From RUG334 sp045599645 (GTDB lineage: Bacteria; Muiribacteriota; Ozemobacteria; Ozemobacterales; Ozemobacteraceae): DNA of 64,000 bases. Of the stretch, positions 18,463 through 27,144 are shown piece after piece. Location: the NCBI GenBank assembly GCA_045599645.1, contig JAZRWI010000058.1:1-64000 (forward strand), given 5' to 3'. Made by a program: the position numbers and the translations under genes. Each line of letters starts with the position of its first letter. Position 1 is the stretch's first letter. The notes beneath the pieces were generated by a model, which worked only from the letters and a program-made list of their open reading frames with translations, searched no databases and was not told the origin of the DNA.

Positions 18463-20067
18463 TTAGTAGAACGCCCGTTCAAGCAGCATTACAAGTAACA
18501 ACCCCCAGAAGACTGCGCCAAGCAACAAAAATACAATAATCATCTTTGTTTTTGGTGAGAATGATTTCCAGCCGGAAACCTTCTGGGCGAATTTTTCCAT
18601 GTTGGAATCTTCTTCTCCAGTTGCCTTTGCTTCTGGAGGAGGCTGCATCTTCAAGCCCTTGTAGAAGCCACTGGCCTTGGCAGTAGTTCTTTTGGCAATT
18701 TCGGCTTCTTCTTTAGCTTTCTTTTCCTGTTCAGCCTTTGCCGCTTCAGGATTTTCAGAAATTTCCTTCTGAAGCGCTTCGTAAGAATCCATCGCTTCAG
18801 TATAAAGCTCTTGAGATGTAGGAGTTCCACCAAGTGAAATAGAGACCTTTTCGCTAATCATTTCAAGAAGGGTTTGGCGTTGTTTGGTTAAATTAGACTT
18901 GGATTCTCTATGTATGCCATAAAGGTCTTTTACAAGCTCTCTGTCAGGATTAGCAGCAATTACCAGACCTATTTTTTCTAGAAGTTCTTCACTTGTTTCC
19001 TGCCCAAAAGCCTTCAAGAAAGGCATTCTGATTTTATTGAAATCAACAAGCATTGCCGTAGTAATACCAATGCTTCTCTGCTTTATATTTAATGATGTGA
19101 GCAGATTCAAAACCATGGTAACAACGCTTTCCTTGTCGATATTTTGGAAAGCTCTTGTAGCCGTTAGCCTGATTTTGGCATTACTATCCTGAAGCATCTG
19201 TGGGAGATAAACGCAGAGATATTCTTTATCAAGCTTTTCTAAAACCTTAATAGCAGCTCTGACAATGTCAGGCTTATCCTTAGTAAGGAAAGGTTTTACA
19301 TATTCAGCGTCATCTTCTGAACCGTATTTCTTAATTAGTCTAAGGATTCTGACTGTTTCTAGCTCAGAAGTTCCATTTCTTAAAGAATCGATGAGAAGCT
19401 GATGGTTTTCTTCATAGTATTCTTTGCTTTCATTGGAAATATTACTTGCGTCATGATTAACATTAGTGACATAAAGCTGTTCTATTGCTTCTGATTCTGC
19501 ATTTGCTGCACATTGCTTTATTAATGGCTCAATAATAGAACGAAGACTGCCTGTATCGAGTTTCTTGATTGCTTCAACTGCTGCAGCAATAACAATTGGG
19601 TTAGGGTGTCTGGTAAGTTCTAGTATATCGTCACAATCCTGGCTGTTTCCGTTGTTCTTGAAGAACATACAGAAGCAGGGTAATATTTCCTGCGGGAATT
19701 CCTTCCAGTTAGCTTCTTTTAAATAATCTATTGCAAGAAAGGCCTCAGCTTTTTCTACTGTGGAAATTGCCAAAGCAAGGTCGTCAAGTCTGTCTGGTGA
19801 ATTCAGAAGCTTGTTCAGACCTGCAAGAGAGTTCTTTATTTTGGTTCCCTTAAGCTTGAAAACAGCTAGTCTTAAGGATTTCTTAAGCAAAAAAGAAAGC
19901 ACAGGGTCCTTGTGGAATCCCATTGCTTTCTTTACGATTAGAGCTGATTCTCTTGTGGGCATAGTGTTATCGAATTGTTCCAGAATTTCTAGGAATTTGG
20001 AACAATTCTTTGCTATTCCCGGGCTTAAAAGCTCTTCGATTTTAAATTTTGCGTTAGTGTTTTCCAA
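18463..20067 (-). CDS. HEAT-repeat protein with C-terminal membrane anchor
   Basis: 534 aa. Residues about 90-400 are alpha-helical repeats of HEAT/PBS type (for example HPNPIVIAAAVEAIKKLD, DKPDIVRAAIKVLEKLD, DSNAKIRLTATRAFQNID). A Lys/Glu/Ala-rich linker (about 425-480) is followed by one strongly hydrophobic segment (about 508-528, MIIVFLLLGAVFWGLLL) near the C-terminus, which would make it a tail-anchored inner-membrane protein with a cytoplasmic scaffold. No enzymatic motif is visible. Its stop lies beside the inverted repeat element, and its start is 1 bp from the stop of the upstream barrel gene, so the two are probably co-transcribed. Confidence 0.65.
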   Translation of the reverse strand: MENTNAKFKIEELLSPGIAKNCSKFLEILEQFDNTMPTRESALIVKKAMGFHKDPVLSFLLKKSLRLAVFKLKGTKIKNSLAGLNKLLNSPDRLDDLALAISTVEKAEAFLAIDYLKEANWKEFPQEILPCFCMFFKNNGNSQDCDDILELTRHPNPIVIAAAVEAIKKLDTGSLRSIIEPLIKQCAANAESEAIEQLYVTNVNHDASNISNESKEYYEENHQLLIDSLRNGTSELETVRILRLIKKYGSEDDAEYVKPFLTKDKPDIVRAAIKVLEKLDKEYLCVYLPQMLQDSNAKIRLTATRAFQNIDKESVVTMVLNLLTSLNIKQRSIGITTAMLVDFNKIRMPFLKAFGQETSEELLEKIGLVIAANPDRELVKDLYGIHRESKSNLTKQRQTLLEMISEKVSISLGGTPTSQELYTEAMDSYEALQKEISENPEAAKAEQEKKAKEEAEIAKRTTAKASGFYKGLKMQPPPEAKATGEEDSNMEKFAQKVSGWKSFSPKTKMIIVFLLLGAVFWGLLLVMLLERAFY

Positions 20068-20068
20068 A

Positions 20069-20989
20069 TCAGAAGCCTACGGCGCCACCAAACTGAACGT
20101 ATGGATTATCACCGGTAATGTTCTTTCCTACAACTTCAAGCTGGAAATTTTCGCTGCCAAATCTAGCACCTACATGAGCACGATGCTTTTCTGGCTTTTC
20201 CTGGTAAGCTTCAAAGTCACGATAATTTGCTACCTTGAATTCACCAAAAAGCTGAAAATTCTTAGCTACTTCGTATTCTACACCAATTCCGCCATAAATA
20301 ATATTTTTTCTGTCAATTTCTATTGGGTCGCCTATACCAGTTTCAATTTTCTGATCCTTTGTGAAGGACATACCAATATTGAAAAATGCATTAAATCTTG
20401 GATCAACCTGTTCGGAGAACGTGAAATATACATTTCTCATAGCTTCAAGCTGTTCGATGTCAAGATTGTTCATATCTTCAGCAGACATTGGGGCAAAGTT
20501 AAAGCCAATGCAGAAGTTGTTTCCGCCTTCAGCATTAGTGTATTTAAGACCGCCAGCGGTAACATTATCCTTGTGTTCAAGAGCTCCGATATTTTTATCA
20601 TTTGTTCTCTTGTAATGCATGTTGGTTACAGAGATTTCGAATTCAGGGGAAGGATTATACCTGGCTGATAAAATCCCTTCATCTTTTGTATGAGTGACCT
20701 TTTCGCCATTCACCTTCATATCGAAGTCCTGACTGGAACCTTTGTATGAAATACCGAAGTTTGTCAGTTCGTTGTAATCTGGTGTCGGAATAGTAACCAG
20801 GCCAGAGCTGCCGCTAACACACGAGCTCAGATGAAACTCCGGAAGAGCTTCATTAACATTATGCTCAATACTCCTGAATTCTCTTTCTTCCGTATCATCA
20901 ATAGCTTCCAGCACAGCAGCCTCTGCCATCACCGGCATCAACAACGCAGCACCCATTAGCATACCAAGTTTAAATATATTATTCTTCAT
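20069..20989 (-). CDS. Exported outer-membrane beta-barrel protein
   Basis: 306 aa from the ATG at 20989. That start has AAGGT upstream (overlapping the stop of the preceding lipoprotein gene) and gives a clean signal peptide ending AEA-AV; the longer frame to 21049 is unsupported. The mature part begins with a loop and SSGLVTIPTPD (about 65-75), reminiscent of YjbH-type barrels, then alternating strands (ISYKGSSQDFDMKV, FELFGEF-like stretches) and ends GGAVGF. The terminal Phe fits an outer-membrane barrel. The role is unknown. It is sandwiched between a surface lipoprotein and a HEAT-repeat membrane protein in one minus-strand operon. Confidence 0.6.
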   Translation of the reverse strand: MKNNIFKLGMLMGAALLMPVMAEAAVLEAIDDTEEREFRSIEHNVNEALPEFHLSSCVSGSSGLVTIPTPDYNELTNFGISYKGSSQDFDMKVNGEKVTHTKDEGILSARYNPSPEFEISVTNMHYKRTNDKNIGALEHKDNVTAGGLKYTNAEGGNNFCIGFNFAPMSAEDMNNLDIEQLEAMRNVYFTFSEQVDPRFNAFFNIGMSFTKDQKIETGIGDPIEIDRKNIIYGGIGVEYEVAKNFQLFGEFKVANYRDFEAYQEKPEKHRAHVGARFGSENFQLEVVGKNITGDNPYVQFGGAVGF

Positions 20990-20999
20990 GGTATTTACC

Positions 21000-22754
21000 T
21001 TATTTATTACTCTGTTCAAAGTTAGTCCAGAATGTGGTTTGTTTTTCATTGACTGTTAATGGAATTGTTAACATCACAAAGCCTTCGGTTTCAGTGTCGA
21101 TTGTATCCCAAGTAATATATGAGATATTGTGTTTTAGTTTTTTAATTTCTGGTGTTTTATTTGAATTAGATACATAAATCAAATAACGCCCTGGTTCTAT
21201 ATTTGTGAGTTTGAATGAACCTTCTAGCCCTTCTGAAATAGAAGAGGTTTTGGTTGTTAGAATAACTTGAGAAGCAACATTATACCAAGTTTCAGAATAG
21301 GTATTCCTTTTGGTTCCACCAGTTATTGGATCTGTTTCTTCTACTTCTTTTGTAATAGTTATATCATTGGAAATTTTATAAAGTCTTATAAAAAGGTTAT
21401 CTTTACCTTCGCCAGTATTTTCATCTACGAATCTACCTGTTATTGTACCGTAACCTTCCTTAGCATGTTCAACCATCAAGAACTTCATAGGATTATTATT
21501 GACAATATTATCGAAATAATAAGACATTAAAAGTTCATCATAACCTTCTTTGGTGAGAGAAATATTATAATCGCCTATCGGTAGAGAATTATTAGCAAAT
21601 GAAAATTCGCCATTTATATCTGTTACACCATAGTTTTGGCCATTAAGTTTAACCTTTACAAATTCAAGAGGAGCGTTTGTATATGCTGAACAAACTTTGA
21701 AGGTCAGGCTTGCAACTGTTGTTGAACCTTCTTGTGTTGGAATGATTATGGTAATATCCTCTGGTGATACTGTCCCGTTTTCGCTTATTCCTATAGGATA
21801 GACAACAGTTCCAGCTTTAAGATAGAGGTTTTTACCGAATTTTTTTATATTGTAGAATGAGAAAGTGCCGTCTCCCAGTATAAGGGTTTGTTCAATAGGA
21901 TCGCCTGTGCATTCTACGTCAGCGTAGATATATATTCTTTCTAAGTTTACAGAGCTACCATCCTGATTCTTTACTTTACCATTTATAGTTGCTCCTGTAA
22001 CAGTTCCTTCAACTACAACTTTTTCAAGATATACAACACTGTTTGAAGGAATAGTTTCATCACTAGTAACTTTAATCTGGCTTGTAGTCAATTGTTTATA
22101 ACCAGTACTGTTTTCATCAACAAATACTTTATAATTTCCTTCTAGAACCTTAGTGAAATTAAAATTACCACTAGAATTTGTAAGTGCACCGTTTATGAAT
22201 GTTCCACTGGCGTTAAGAAGTTGTACGTAAATGTTTGAAATAGGGGAATTATTGCCAGTAGTTAAAACTGTGCCAAATACAGAACCAATAGTTGGTTCCA
22301 TGGTAGATGTTCCAGAGTCCTTACTAATAAGAGTAATATTTAATTCTTCTGGTAATGTTTTTAATTCTTTGGTGATTTGAATAATATAATCTTGAGCGTA
22401 ATAATTCTTATAAGAATCAACAGAGATTTTATAAATACCTGAAGTTAAAGAATTAAATGATAATGTTCCATCGCCAAGAGAAACAGTATTCTTTAAAAGT
22501 TCAAATTTCTGAGTTTCAATGTTTTGCTTAGATATGCTAAGTGAAAAACCACTTAAATTGGATTCTTGAGCGATTAGTTTCCCAGTTAAATTCATGGTTA
22601 TACCGTCGCTAGAGTTTCCACTTGCACTGCTAGCCATGAAATTAGAAATTGGTGAAGAGTCACTGCCTTCGGAGCAGCCTTGCAGGAAGCAGCCGAGTAT
22701 TGCGAAGAAGAGAACTGATAAGAAAATCAAGTTTCTGTCGCGATGGAAATTCAT
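21000..22754 (-). CDS. Lipoprotein with tandem carboxypeptidase-regulatory-like beta-sandwich domains
   Basis: 584 aa from ATG 22754, chosen because GGGGGAA lies 8 nt upstream and overlaps the alternative Met five codons earlier. The lipobox is LQGC (Cys27). The rest is a string of transthyretin-like CarboxypepD_reg/Cna_B-type modules of about 80-90 residues, recognisable by GTVLTTGNNSPISNIYVQLL...GNFNFTKVLEGNYKVFV, GKVKNQDGS...GTFSFYNIKK, VKLNGQNYGVTDINGEFSFANNSLPIGDYNISL and GRFVDENTGEGKDNLFIRLY. These domains usually serve as adhesion or structural spacers at the cell surface. It is first in the operon with the barrel and HEAT genes. Confidence 0.7.
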   Translation of the reverse strand: MNFHRDRNLIFLSVLFFAILGCFLQGCSEGSDSSPISNFMASSASGNSSDGITMNLTGKLIAQESNLSGFSLSISKQNIETQKFELLKNTVSLGDGTLSFNSLTSGIYKISVDSYKNYYAQDYIIQITKELKTLPEELNITLISKDSGTSTMEPTIGSVFGTVLTTGNNSPISNIYVQLLNASGTFINGALTNSSGNFNFTKVLEGNYKVFVDENSTGYKQLTTSQIKVTSDETIPSNSVVYLEKVVVEGTVTGATINGKVKNQDGSSVNLERIYIYADVECTGDPIEQTLILGDGTFSFYNIKKFGKNLYLKAGTVVYPIGISENGTVSPEDITIIIPTQEGSTTVASLTFKVCSAYTNAPLEFVKVKLNGQNYGVTDINGEFSFANNSLPIGDYNISLTKEGYDELLMSYYFDNIVNNNPMKFLMVEHAKEGYGTITGRFVDENTGEGKDNLFIRLYKISNDITITKEVEETDPITGGTKRNTYSETWYNVASQVILTTKTSSISEGLEGSFKLTNIEPGRYLIYVSNSNKTPEIKKLKHNISYITWDTIDTETEGFVMLTIPLTVNEKQTTFWTNFEQSNK

Positions 22755-22840
22755 ATATGTTTCCCCCATACGATAATAATTTGTAGTCGAATCGGCAACT
22801 CTCTAGGAAATGTTAACTATTTTAGCGATGATTTCTTAAA

Positions 22841-22898
22841 TAATCCCTAATCCTTACTTGTAAAGGGATTGGGGATTAGAGGTTGGGGATTGTTGGGG
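22841..22898. repeat. G-rich heptamer array, left arm of inverted repeat around truncated IVP gene
   Basis: Units near GGGGATT repeat every 7 bp (GGGATTG, GGGATTA, GAGGTTG, GGGATTG) at 22865-22898. A short inverted stretch (TAATCCCTAATCC) lies at 22841-22853, so the left arm is itself partly palindromic. Bases 22865-22898 match the reverse complement of 23359-23392 at 28 of 34 positions. The array runs into the 5' end of the four-helix-bundle frame. Confidence 0.75.
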
Positions 22899-23212
22899 AA
22901 AAATTTGGATTATCCAGTCAGATGCAAAGAGCTGCTGTTTCAATACCGTCTAATATTGCTGAAGGTGAGCAACGATACTCTACTAAAGATTATATCAGAT
23001 TTTTATATACTTCTAGAGGCTCATTAGGAGAATTGTTAACTCAGTTAGAGATTACTGAAGATTTATATCCGCATTTAAAAAATGAAATAATGCCATTGGT
23101 AGCAGCATATAATAATGTTGCTAGAAAACTGAATAATTTAATAACATCGCTAAGGAATAGACTTAGAATTAGAAAGCAAGAAAAGAAAAAGAAAAATAAA
23201 AAAACACACTAA
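22883..23212 (+). pseudogene. 5'-truncated four-helix-bundle protein (S23/IVP family)
   Basis: The 109-codon frame contains the family core EKFGLSSQMQRAAVSIPSNIAEG (residues about 6-28), RFLYTSRGSLGELLTQLEI and the last two helices of the 23S rRNA intervening-sequence protein family (PF05635). The first helix of about 25-30 residues is absent. The frame only opens with a TTG inside the G-rich heptamer array, without a usable ribosome binding site. The C-terminus is a Lys-rich tail. It looks like a gene whose 5' end was replaced by repeat array. Its complete relative is at 37363-37788. Confidence 0.7.
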
Positions 23213-23213
23213 G

Positions 23214-23394
23214 TCAACAAAACATACTAAAAGCACTGTCAAACCCCATCTACCTCCCCCAACAACACCCAACCTAGTCGTATGTTAATTAATCTAAAAT
23301 AAAAAACTAACAAAGTCTACAAAAGTAACTAAAAGCACTGTCAAACCCCATCTACCTCTCCCAACAACCCCCAACCCCCAATCCCTGATCCCCA
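23214..23394. repeat. Direct repeats and C-rich heptamer array, right arm at truncated IVP gene
   Basis: A direct repeat of about 58 bp (core ACTAAAAGCACTGTCAAACC) occurs at about 23214-23271 and 23314-23373. The second copy runs into a C-rich 7-bp-phased stretch (CCCCAAC, CCCCAAT, CCCTGAT) at 23359-23392, the inverted counterpart of the array at 22865-22898. No gene lies between here and tgt. Confidence 0.7.
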
Positions 23395-23447
23395 TATATA
23401 ATAAATAACTAGCTAAAAATCAGATTGTATTATAAGATTAAAACACT

Positions 23448-25475
23448 ATGACCAGATTAAACTTTACAATTGAAGCAACCTGCAATGGCACTCAGGCTCG
23501 TGCCGGCAATTTTACAACCCTACATTCTACTGTAAAGACTCCTGTCTTTATGCCCGTCGGCACCCGTGCAACCGTTAAAGGACAGACTATTGAAAGCCTC
23601 AAGGAAAACGGTGCCCAGTGTTTGCTTGCCAACACCTACCATCTCTTCCTTCGCCCCGGAGCTGAAGTTTTCCGCAAATTCGGCGGTATTCACAACTTCA
23701 TGAAATGGGATGGCTCTGTATTAACTGATTCAGGCGGATTCCAGATTTTCTCTCTTCATAAGGACAGAAAAATGAATGAAGAAGGGGCTGCCTTCAAGAG
23801 CTATCTTGATGGACAGACCTTCCTGCTTACACCAGAATTAAGTATTGAAACACAGAAGGCCATCGGAAGCGACATTATGATGGTTCTTGATCAGTGTATT
23901 CCATCTACAGCAAGCTATGAAGAAGCTAAGGCTGCAATGGAACTGACTCATAGGTGGGCACTTAGAAGCTTGGCTGCAAGAGGTGATTCCAAACAATCTA
24001 TGTTTGGTATTGTTCAGGGGGCCTGCTATGAAGACCTTCGCAAGCAGAGTGCTGCATTCCTGACTCAACAGCCATTCGACGGCTTTGCAATTGGTGGCCT
24101 GGCAGTAGGTGAAGAACCTGAAAAATGCTGGGAATACACTGGTATTGCCGCTTCCTGCTTGCCAAAGAATCTTCCTAGATACTTGATGGGGGTAGGGACT
24201 CCGATCGATATTCTTGAAGCGGTTAATCACGGCGTTGATATGTTCGACTGCATTATGCCTTCACAGCTTGGTCACCGTGGAACAGTCTATACATCACTGG
24301 GCAAGATGCAGTTGAGACGAACTGTTTACAAATTTGCTGAAGAAGTTCTTGATCCTAACTGTGATTGTTATACCTGCCGCAGCTATTCAAGGGCTTATTT
24401 GCATCACTTAATTAAATCAGGCGAACCTCTCGGCTGGTTCTTGCTTACTACACATAATCTGGCTTTCTATCATAGATTAATGCGTGAAATGCGTCAGGCA
24501 ATTATTGACGGAACCTTCCCAAGCTATTATCAGATGAAGCGCCCATTGCTTCTTTTGTCTGATGAAGAAAATCCAGCTGTTCCCCCAAAAAGAAATGTTG
24601 AAAAGGTTCATAGACTTGGTGACTATGAAGTTCATCACAGCAAGGAAGGCTTTGCCAGCATAAAACAGATTAGCTCTGGTGAAATCATGCATTCCGTCAA
24701 CAAACCGGAAGAAGAAGCCAACCGTGTTTATATCGAGCAGTCTGATTTGGCTAACAAGCTTCTCATTAAAGACGGGGAAGAAGCCAAGCAGCTTGTTCTT
24801 TGGGACGTAGGCCTTGGTGCTGCTCATAATGCCATGGCAGCTATCCGTTGCTTTGAAAAGACATTAAAGGACAATGGCGCAGAAAAGCTTAATAAGTTCA
24901 AGATCATCAGCTTTGAATGTGATCTTGATCCCCTTAAGCTTGCTTGCAAGTGCAACAAGGAATTTGCTCACCTGCATCACAGCGCTCCATTCAAGCTTTT
25001 GAAGGAAAATAAATGGGTTGATGCCACAGGCCTGTTAGAATGGGAACTTGTTGAAGGCGACTATCTGAAGCTTTTTGAAAAATATGAAAAGCCTGATATT
25101 ATTTTCTACGACCCGTTCTCACCAAAGGTAGACAGCGATTGCTGGGGTCTGGATGCTTTTAAGAGATTGTTTGACCATTGTAACGGAAAATCATTTGAAT
25201 TGTATACCTATACAACTTCCACAATGATTCGCTCTACTATGCTAGTTGCTGGTATGTGGGTTGCCAAAGGTGTTGCTACTGGCCCTAAGGAATCTACAAC
25301 CATCGCTTTTTCTGACGAAGATACGGCTAAGAAGCATGCTTCTGCTGAAAATCTGCTTCCGAAAGAATGGCTGGACCGATGGCATAGGTCACAGGCTCAG
25401 TTTCCTAAGAATTTCCCTGAGGAATCAAAAGGAGCATTCACTGCAGCTATAGAAGCCCACCCCCAGTTCTGCTAA
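23448..25475 (+). CDS. tgt: tRNA-guanine transglycosylase fused to MnmD-type tRNA U34 methyltransferase
   Basis: 675 aa. Residues 1 to about 380 are a queuosine Tgt: TDSGGFQIFSL, MVLDQC, GGLAVGE, VDMFDCIMP and the zinc site CDCYTC...HH are present. The usual TRNARNG after FDC(V/I)MP is replaced by SQLGHRG. Residues about 405-655 match the methyltransferase part of MnmC/MnmD (PF05430): GEIMHSVNKPEEEANRVYIE (about 410-430), a SAM-binding WDVGLGAAHN (about 451) and IIFYDPFSP (about 551-559), then TYTTSTMIRSTMLVAGMWVAKG. The second half would methylate the aminomethyl group of nm5U34. Both activities modify tRNA position 34. The start has no strong RBS; the gene stands alone between repeats. Confidence 0.85.
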   Translation: MTRLNFTIEATCNGTQARAGNFTTLHSTVKTPVFMPVGTRATVKGQTIESLKENGAQCLLANTYHLFLRPGAEVFRKFGGIHNFMKWDGSVLTDSGGFQIFSLHKDRKMNEEGAAFKSYLDGQTFLLTPELSIETQKAIGSDIMMVLDQCIPSTASYEEAKAAMELTHRWALRSLAARGDSKQSMFGIVQGACYEDLRKQSAAFLTQQPFDGFAIGGLAVGEEPEKCWEYTGIAASCLPKNLPRYLMGVGTPIDILEAVNHGVDMFDCIMPSQLGHRGTVYTSLGKMQLRRTVYKFAEEVLDPNCDCYTCRSYSRAYLHHLIKSGEPLGWFLLTTHNLAFYHRLMREMRQAIIDGTFPSYYQMKRPLLLLSDEENPAVPPKRNVEKVHRLGDYEVHHSKEGFASIKQISSGEIMHSVNKPEEEANRVYIEQSDLANKLLIKDGEEAKQLVLWDVGLGAAHNAMAAIRCFEKTLKDNGAEKLNKFKIISFECDLDPLKLACKCNKEFAHLHHSAPFKLLKENKWVDATGLLEWELVEGDYLKLFEKYEKPDIIFYDPFSPKVDSDCWGLDAFKRLFDHCNGKSFELYTYTTSTMIRSTMLVAGMWVAKGVATGPKESTTIAFSDEDTAKKHASAENLLPKEWLDRWHRSQAQFPKNFPEESKGAFTAAIEAHPQFC

Positions 25476-25485
25476 TGCCTTCTTA

Positions 25486-25517
25486 GCCCCCTTTTTCAAA
25501 GGGGGTAGGGGGATTTT
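25486..25517. repeat. CCCCCTTT-AAAGGGGG palindromic repeat after tgt
   Basis: CCCCCTTTTTCAAAGGGGG is followed by TAGGGGGATTTTT. It is related to 18295-18327 and could also serve as the tgt transcription terminator. Confidence 0.6.
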
Positions 25518-25563
25518 TGCTAACTTTGCTAAGCAGAAGAAAGTTAAGCCCGAAGGCCTCACT

Positions 25564-25620
25564 CTCTCGGCCAAAAGCTAACGCTAATAGCTAATAGCCA
25601 AAAGCCTATAAAACAAACCT
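25564..25620. repeat. Heptamer array, AAAAGCCTATAAAA-ended family
   Basis: The array starts TCTCGGCC and continues in 7-bp steps (GCTAATA, GCTAATA, GCCAAAA, GCCTATA). It ends AAAAGCCTATAAAACAAACCT, an ending shared with the arrays at 27857-28070 and 41518-41568. The 206-bp gap between tgt and tonB holds only this, the palindrome above and a GCTGAC...GTCAGC inverted repeat at 25652-25677. Confidence 0.65.
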
Positions 25621-25681
25621 TTAATATAATTCTATTGAATAATCTCTCTCGGCTGACTACAGGTTGTTGCTGTCAGCTAAG

Positions 25682-26734
25682 TTAATTCAATTCGTAGGCT
25701 ACGCTGATTTTAACCCAGGTTTCCTGTGGGACGCCGTTGTTGAGAACTGGTGTGAATACCCAGCGTCTCAATGCCTGAGCGCCATCAATAGCAAGCTTCG
25801 GGTCGATTGTTGAACTCATGGTTACAACATCACCAACAGTGCCGCTTGGCTGAATGAGAACGCGGTAAACAGCATTGCCATGAACACCCTGTTTTCTTGC
25901 CCAGTCAGGATAATCAGGCTGAACCTTTGTGATGATTGTTGGAGCAATAAAGTTTTCATTGCTTCCACCAAAGGCTTCGATGTCGCCGACCTGAACAACA
26001 CCATTCCCTTCAGCGCCGTCAGAGGTGCCGGTTACTGGTGAAGAAATATCAGTCGGTGCTGCAAACATTATGCTGTCATCCATCATTGAATCTGGCATAA
26101 GCATAGAATCATCACTTATCATCCCTGGACCTGAAATTTCATCCATCATTGAACTTGGGTTGCCAAGACCAGTGCTAATGTCTGAAACTTCTTCGAATAA
26201 TGGAACATTATGTGATGGCTTAACTGGTGCATTTGGTGCTGTTGAAACAGCAATTACTGAAGGAAGGTTAGTCTGGGCCGGTTTAACAGCAACTACTGGA
26301 ACAGCAGTTGTAGTGGTAGTGACAGCCTTTTTGGCTTCAGTATTTGTGCTAGGCTTCTTAGCTACAACTGTTGATTTGTTTGTTGTTGGCTTTGAAGTTG
26401 GTTTTGCGGCAGCTTTCTTTACTGGTTTTGCAGCAGACTTAGGTGTCTGAGCTTTTACAGGAGCAGCCTGCTTTGGTTTAGAGACTACTTTATTGGTGTT
26501 CCCTTGGGCTTTTTTGCTACCTGATTCCTTAGCTATAGGAGCTGCAGCGCCGGCCTTAGGCTTTTCAATCTGAGCAACAAGTGTTACTGGAACAATGTTA
26601 GTCTTTTTGATTGGAGCAGCCTTGAAGAGCATTGATATAGATATGGCAACAAGAAAAAGAGCATGAATAATCAATGAAAGATGATATTCATTCATTTCTT
26701 TTGCTTCTGTTGCGTATATTGTAAACTTTCTCAT
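25682..26734 (-). CDS. tonB: TonB-family energy transducer
   Basis: 350 aa. One N-terminal membrane segment lies at about residues 17-38 (YHLSLIIHALFLVAISISML), followed by a long Lys/Pro/Ala/Thr-rich periplasmic linker (about 55-180) and a C-terminal TonB domain (about 265-350). That domain shows PDYPDWARKQGVHGNAVYRVLIQPSGTV and RRWVFTPVLNNGVP, the usual VxVxFxVxxxGxV and W-FxPA patterns. It transmits the proton-motive force from ExbB/ExbD to an outer-membrane partner. Its ATG overlaps the exbD stop (TAATG), so translation is coupled. The barrel gene at the head of the cluster is the obvious partner. Confidence 0.9.
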   Translation of the reverse strand: MRKFTIYATEAKEMNEYHLSLIIHALFLVAISISMLFKAAPIKKTNIVPVTLVAQIEKPKAGAAAPIAKESGSKKAQGNTNKVVSKPKQAAPVKAQTPKSAAKPVKKAAAKPTSKPTTNKSTVVAKKPSTNTEAKKAVTTTTTAVPVVAVKPAQTNLPSVIAVSTAPNAPVKPSHNVPLFEEVSDISTGLGNPSSMMDEISGPGMISDDSMLMPDSMMDDSIMFAAPTDISSPVTGTSDGAEGNGVVQVGDIEAFGGSNENFIAPTIITKVQPDYPDWARKQGVHGNAVYRVLIQPSGTVGDVVTMSSTIDPKLAIDGAQALRRWVFTPVLNNGVPQETWVKISVAYELN

Positions 26735-27144
26735 TATTTTTCAGGTTTGGTTGCTAAACCAACATTGATTGCACCAGAACTTCTGATCTGGTCGAGAACC
26801 TTGATAACTGTTCCGTAGTTAACGCCTTCATCTGCTTCAACCATAACTGGTCTGTCCGGTAAAGTAGAAATCCATTTTTTGATTGTTTCATCAAGAGTTT
26901 TTGCATCTACTGGATTCCCGGCAATAAAGGTATTACCACTCTTAGTGACCTGTACAGTCATATTATCCTTTTCCATGGAAATTGCTGCAGAGGCTTTTGG
27001 AACATTAACTGGAAGCTTCTTTTCGTTTGCAGCGAAAGAACTTGTAATCATGAAAAAGAATACTAAGAGCAGAACTACGTCAATCAAGTTTGTTACAACG
27101 ATTTGTGGTTGAGTCTTAGCTCTTTTAGGCAGCAGCTTCTTCAA
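26734..27144 (-). CDS. exbD: ExbD/TolR biopolymer transport protein
   Basis: The preferred start is the TTG at 27144, because GGAGGGG lies 6 nt upstream; the ATG at 27162 adds six residues but has no RBS. This gives 136 aa with a single membrane helix near the N-terminus bearing the family Asp (NLIDVVLLLVFFFM), needed for proton movement. A periplasmic domain follows (VMVEADEGVNYGTVIKVLDQIRSSGAINVGLAT), the typical ExbD ending. It forms the inner-membrane motor with ExbB and overlaps exbB by 20 nt and tonB by 1 nt, indicating a tightly coupled operon. Confidence 0.93.
   Translation of the reverse strand: MKKLLPKRAKTQPQIVVTNLIDVVLLLVFFFMITSSFAANEKKLPVNVPKASAAISMEKDNMTVQVTKSGNTFIAGNPVDAKTLDETIKKWISTLPDRPVMVEADEGVNYGTVIKVLDQIRSSGAINVGLATKPEK

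Noticed and set aside
19760..20668. 302-codon plus-strand frame
   Set aside because: It lies antisense across the start of the HEAT-repeat gene and the barrel gene; its peptide is hydrophobic noise without motif or RBS.
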